Shown: piece after piece, positions 51,339 to 52,431 of the stretch
How positions within the stretch are numbered: position 1 is the stretch's first letter
How the letters are laid out: every line of letters begins with the position of its first letter
Origin: Siccirubricoccus soli
GTDB taxonomy: Bacteria; Pseudomonadota; Alphaproteobacteria; Acetobacterales; Acetobacteraceae
NCBI RefSeq assembly: GCF_024178315.1
Contig: NZ_JAMZIK010000147.1
Location: 1 to 52,431, forward strand
Length of the DNA: 52,431 nt
Direction of reading: 5' to 3'
Translations under genes and position numbers: made by a program
Notes under the pieces: model-generated
Told to the model about the DNA's origin: nothing
Seen by the model: only the letters and a program-made list of their open reading frames with translations
Database searches by the model: none

Positions 51339-51556
51339 CGGAGCGGCATCTGATCCTCATGGAGGCCGGTGGCGGACCGTGCCTCCAGCCGCCAATCGGG
51401 ATCGGCGCCCCACAGCGCTTCCGCCGCTTCCCGCTGCCGGGCCAGGCGGACCAGCAGGCGCAGGCCTTCCTCCACCGCGGCCTTCTTGGTGGGGTGGCCG
51501 CCCCGGCGCATGGCTTCGGCGATCAGGCCGTCATCGATCTCGATATTCGTGCGCAT
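51335..51556 (-). CDS. vapB: Antitoxin VapB (type with MRTNIEIDD N-terminus)
   Basis: 73 aa. MRTNIEIDDGLIAEAMRRGG with KKAAVEEGLRLLVRLARQRE is the classic ribbon-helix-helix VapB (DUF2191) pattern; the C-terminal half (LWGADPDWRLEARSATGLHE) would bind the toxin. The start ATG 51556 is chosen by family alignment; upstream in-frame ATGs at 51586 and 51592 give an atypical tail. TGTGT and ACACA flank the upstream region and could be an operator. Unrelated in family to the VapB at 36402. Confidence 0.88.
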   Translation of the reverse strand: MRTNIEIDDGLIAEAMRRGGHPTKKAAVEEGLRLLVRLARQREAAEALWGADPDWRLEARSATGLHEDQMPLR

Positions 51557-51626
51557 GAAGCGATGTGTGTCCAGTCTTGGCTCCATACACAAGGAAATTG
51601 GAGGCCGACCCGCAATAAATCCTGGC

Positions 51627-52431
51627 TCAGAACGCCACCGTCCCGAACACCGCCTTCAGCAGCGCGTAGAGCGCGCCGCCGACCAGGAAGCCCACCAGCG
51701 TTCCGTTCATCCGCACATATTGCAGGTCGCGGCCGACCCGCAGCTCGATCTTCTCCGTCACCTGCGCCGTGTCCCAGCCCGCCACGACCTGGGCGATGAA
51801 GCCGGCGAGCTGTGCCCGCGCCGCCGGCAGCAGTCGCGTCACCACCGTCTCCGCCGCCCGGTTCAGCCGCGCCCGCGCCGCTTCGTCCTGCGCCAGCAGC
51901 GAGCCGGCATTGGTGAAGGCCCCCTCCAGCAGCGTCACCGTCCGGCCATCCGGCCGGGCGGCATCGGCTTCCAGCGCCGCCCGCAGCCGGGACCAGATAT
52001 CGCCCAGCCAGGCCGCGACACTCGGATGCGCCACTGCTTGGCGCATCGCCCGCCCGACTGCTGCCATCCGCTCCGGGTCGCTTTCCAGCTTCTCGATCTC
52101 GGCGGTCAGCCAGGCCTCGAAGGCGAGGCGCAGATCGCTGTCCGCCGCCTCCATCCGCCCCAGCTCGGCGGTGACGGCGGCCAGCGCCCGCCTTGCCACG
52201 GTGGCGCCCAGCGCCCAGCCGACCAGGCGGCCGCCTTCCTCCCGCACCTTGGTCTCGATGGCGGTGCGGAGCTGATCCTCCTTTTCCACCAGGAGCCGGC
52301 GGAGCTGACCGATGGCAAGGTCGAACACCTCCTGGTGCCTGCCGCCGGCGACGAGCGCCCGCAGCGCCCGCGCCAGCACCTGCGCGCCGCCGGCGCCGCC
52401 CGCCAGCCGCGGCAGCAGCCGGCCGAGCAGC
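51627..52431 (-). CDS. DUF445 family membrane protein (YjiN-like), 5' end beyond window
   Basis: At least 268 codons; the N-terminus is outside the right edge. The frame stays open to 52431 (QVLARALRALVAGGRHQEVF). Long amphipathic helices (IGQLRRLLVEKEDQLRTAIE) and the C-terminal hydrophobic anchor ending MNGTLVGFLVGGALYALLKA are typical of DUF445, an inner-membrane family of unknown function. Stop at 51627, 70 nt from vapB's start. Confidence 0.88.
   Translation of the reverse strand, partial: LLGRLLPRLAGGAGGAQVLARALRALVAGGRHQEVFDLAIGQLRRLLVEKEDQLRTAIETKVREEGGRLVGWALGATVARRALAAVTAELGRMEAADSDLRLAFEAWLTAEIEKLESDPERMAAVGRAMRQAVAHPSVAAWLGDIWSRLRAALEADAARPDGRTVTLLEGAFTNAGSLLAQDEAARARLNRAAETVVTRLLPAARAQLAGFIAQVVAGWDTAQVTEKIELRVGRDLQYVRMNGTLVGFLVGGALYALLKAVFGTVAF

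Overview
The window (about 70-73% G+C throughout) reads as a chromosomal segment of an alphaproteobacterium, most plausibly Acetobacteraceae of the Roseomonas type. The reasons are the very high G+C, a bcs cellulose operon with a GH8 cellulase, four orphan Bug/TctC periplasmic receptors, a glyQ-glyS-ppdK block, and many CoA-transferase and thiolase accessory genes. No tRNA, rRNA, CRISPR array, transposase or phage gene was seen. The taxonomic statement is inference; the gene calls come from reading translations and motifs.

Layout. 1-5.5 kb: a leftward cellulose operon (bcsZ, a proline-rich BcsR/BcsP-like protein, bcsQ, bcsA cut by the window edge) behind a TetR regulator. 5.7-9.5 kb: a PaoABC-type molybdenum aldehyde dehydrogenase. 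10-15.4 kb: a leftward acyl-CoA operon (thiolase-like protein, DUF35 partner, crotonase, two CaiB/BaiF CoA-transferase subunits, frameshifted Bug receptor) divergent from a LysR gene. 16.4-23.3 kb: Bug receptor, luciferase-like oxidoreductase, NDH-2, HflX and a GT4 glycosyltransferase. 23.8-28.4 kb: a leftward operon with a two-subunit ThDP decarboxylase, Bug receptor, D-2-hydroxyacid dehydrogenase and MmgE/PrpD protein. 28.6-31.9 kb: eutB-eutC-arfB and a 2'-5' RNA ligase-like gene interrupted by a small repeat element. 32-35.4 kb: YghU-type GST, SDR, S49 peptidase, NTF2-like protein. 35.5-41.9 kb: glyQ, a vapBC module, glyS, ppdK. 42-52.4 kb: alpha/beta hydrolase divergent from an OhrR-like regulator, an HD-domain oxygenase-like protein, an ABC peptide-binding protein, another Bug receptor, qmcA-nfeD, small membrane proteins, a luciferase-like oxidoreductase, a second vapBC and a DUF445 protein.

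The most unusual signal is a family of exactly 101-bp, TA-flanked elements (three copies, 18810-18910, 31330-31430, 43815-43915). Each has two hairpins; the copies differ by paired, stem-preserving substitutions around a conserved 12-nt loop. One copy sits inside the 2'-5' RNA ligase gene, and deleting the element plus one TA restores an uninterrupted 182-codon reading frame, so it looks like a genuine mobile insertion. A separate 160-bp palindromic element with perfect 18-bp terminal inverted repeats abuts one copy.

Other points of interest are a toxin-antitoxin operon wedged between glyQ and glyS, with the toxin gene overlapping glyS; a CoA-transferase pair in which one subunit lacks the catalytic Asp; a thiolase/DUF35 pair that lacks the thiolase Cys and most zinc ligands but keeps two tyrosines spaced as in Ltp-type retro-aldolases; and a cluster resembling sulfolactate/sulfopyruvate catabolism.
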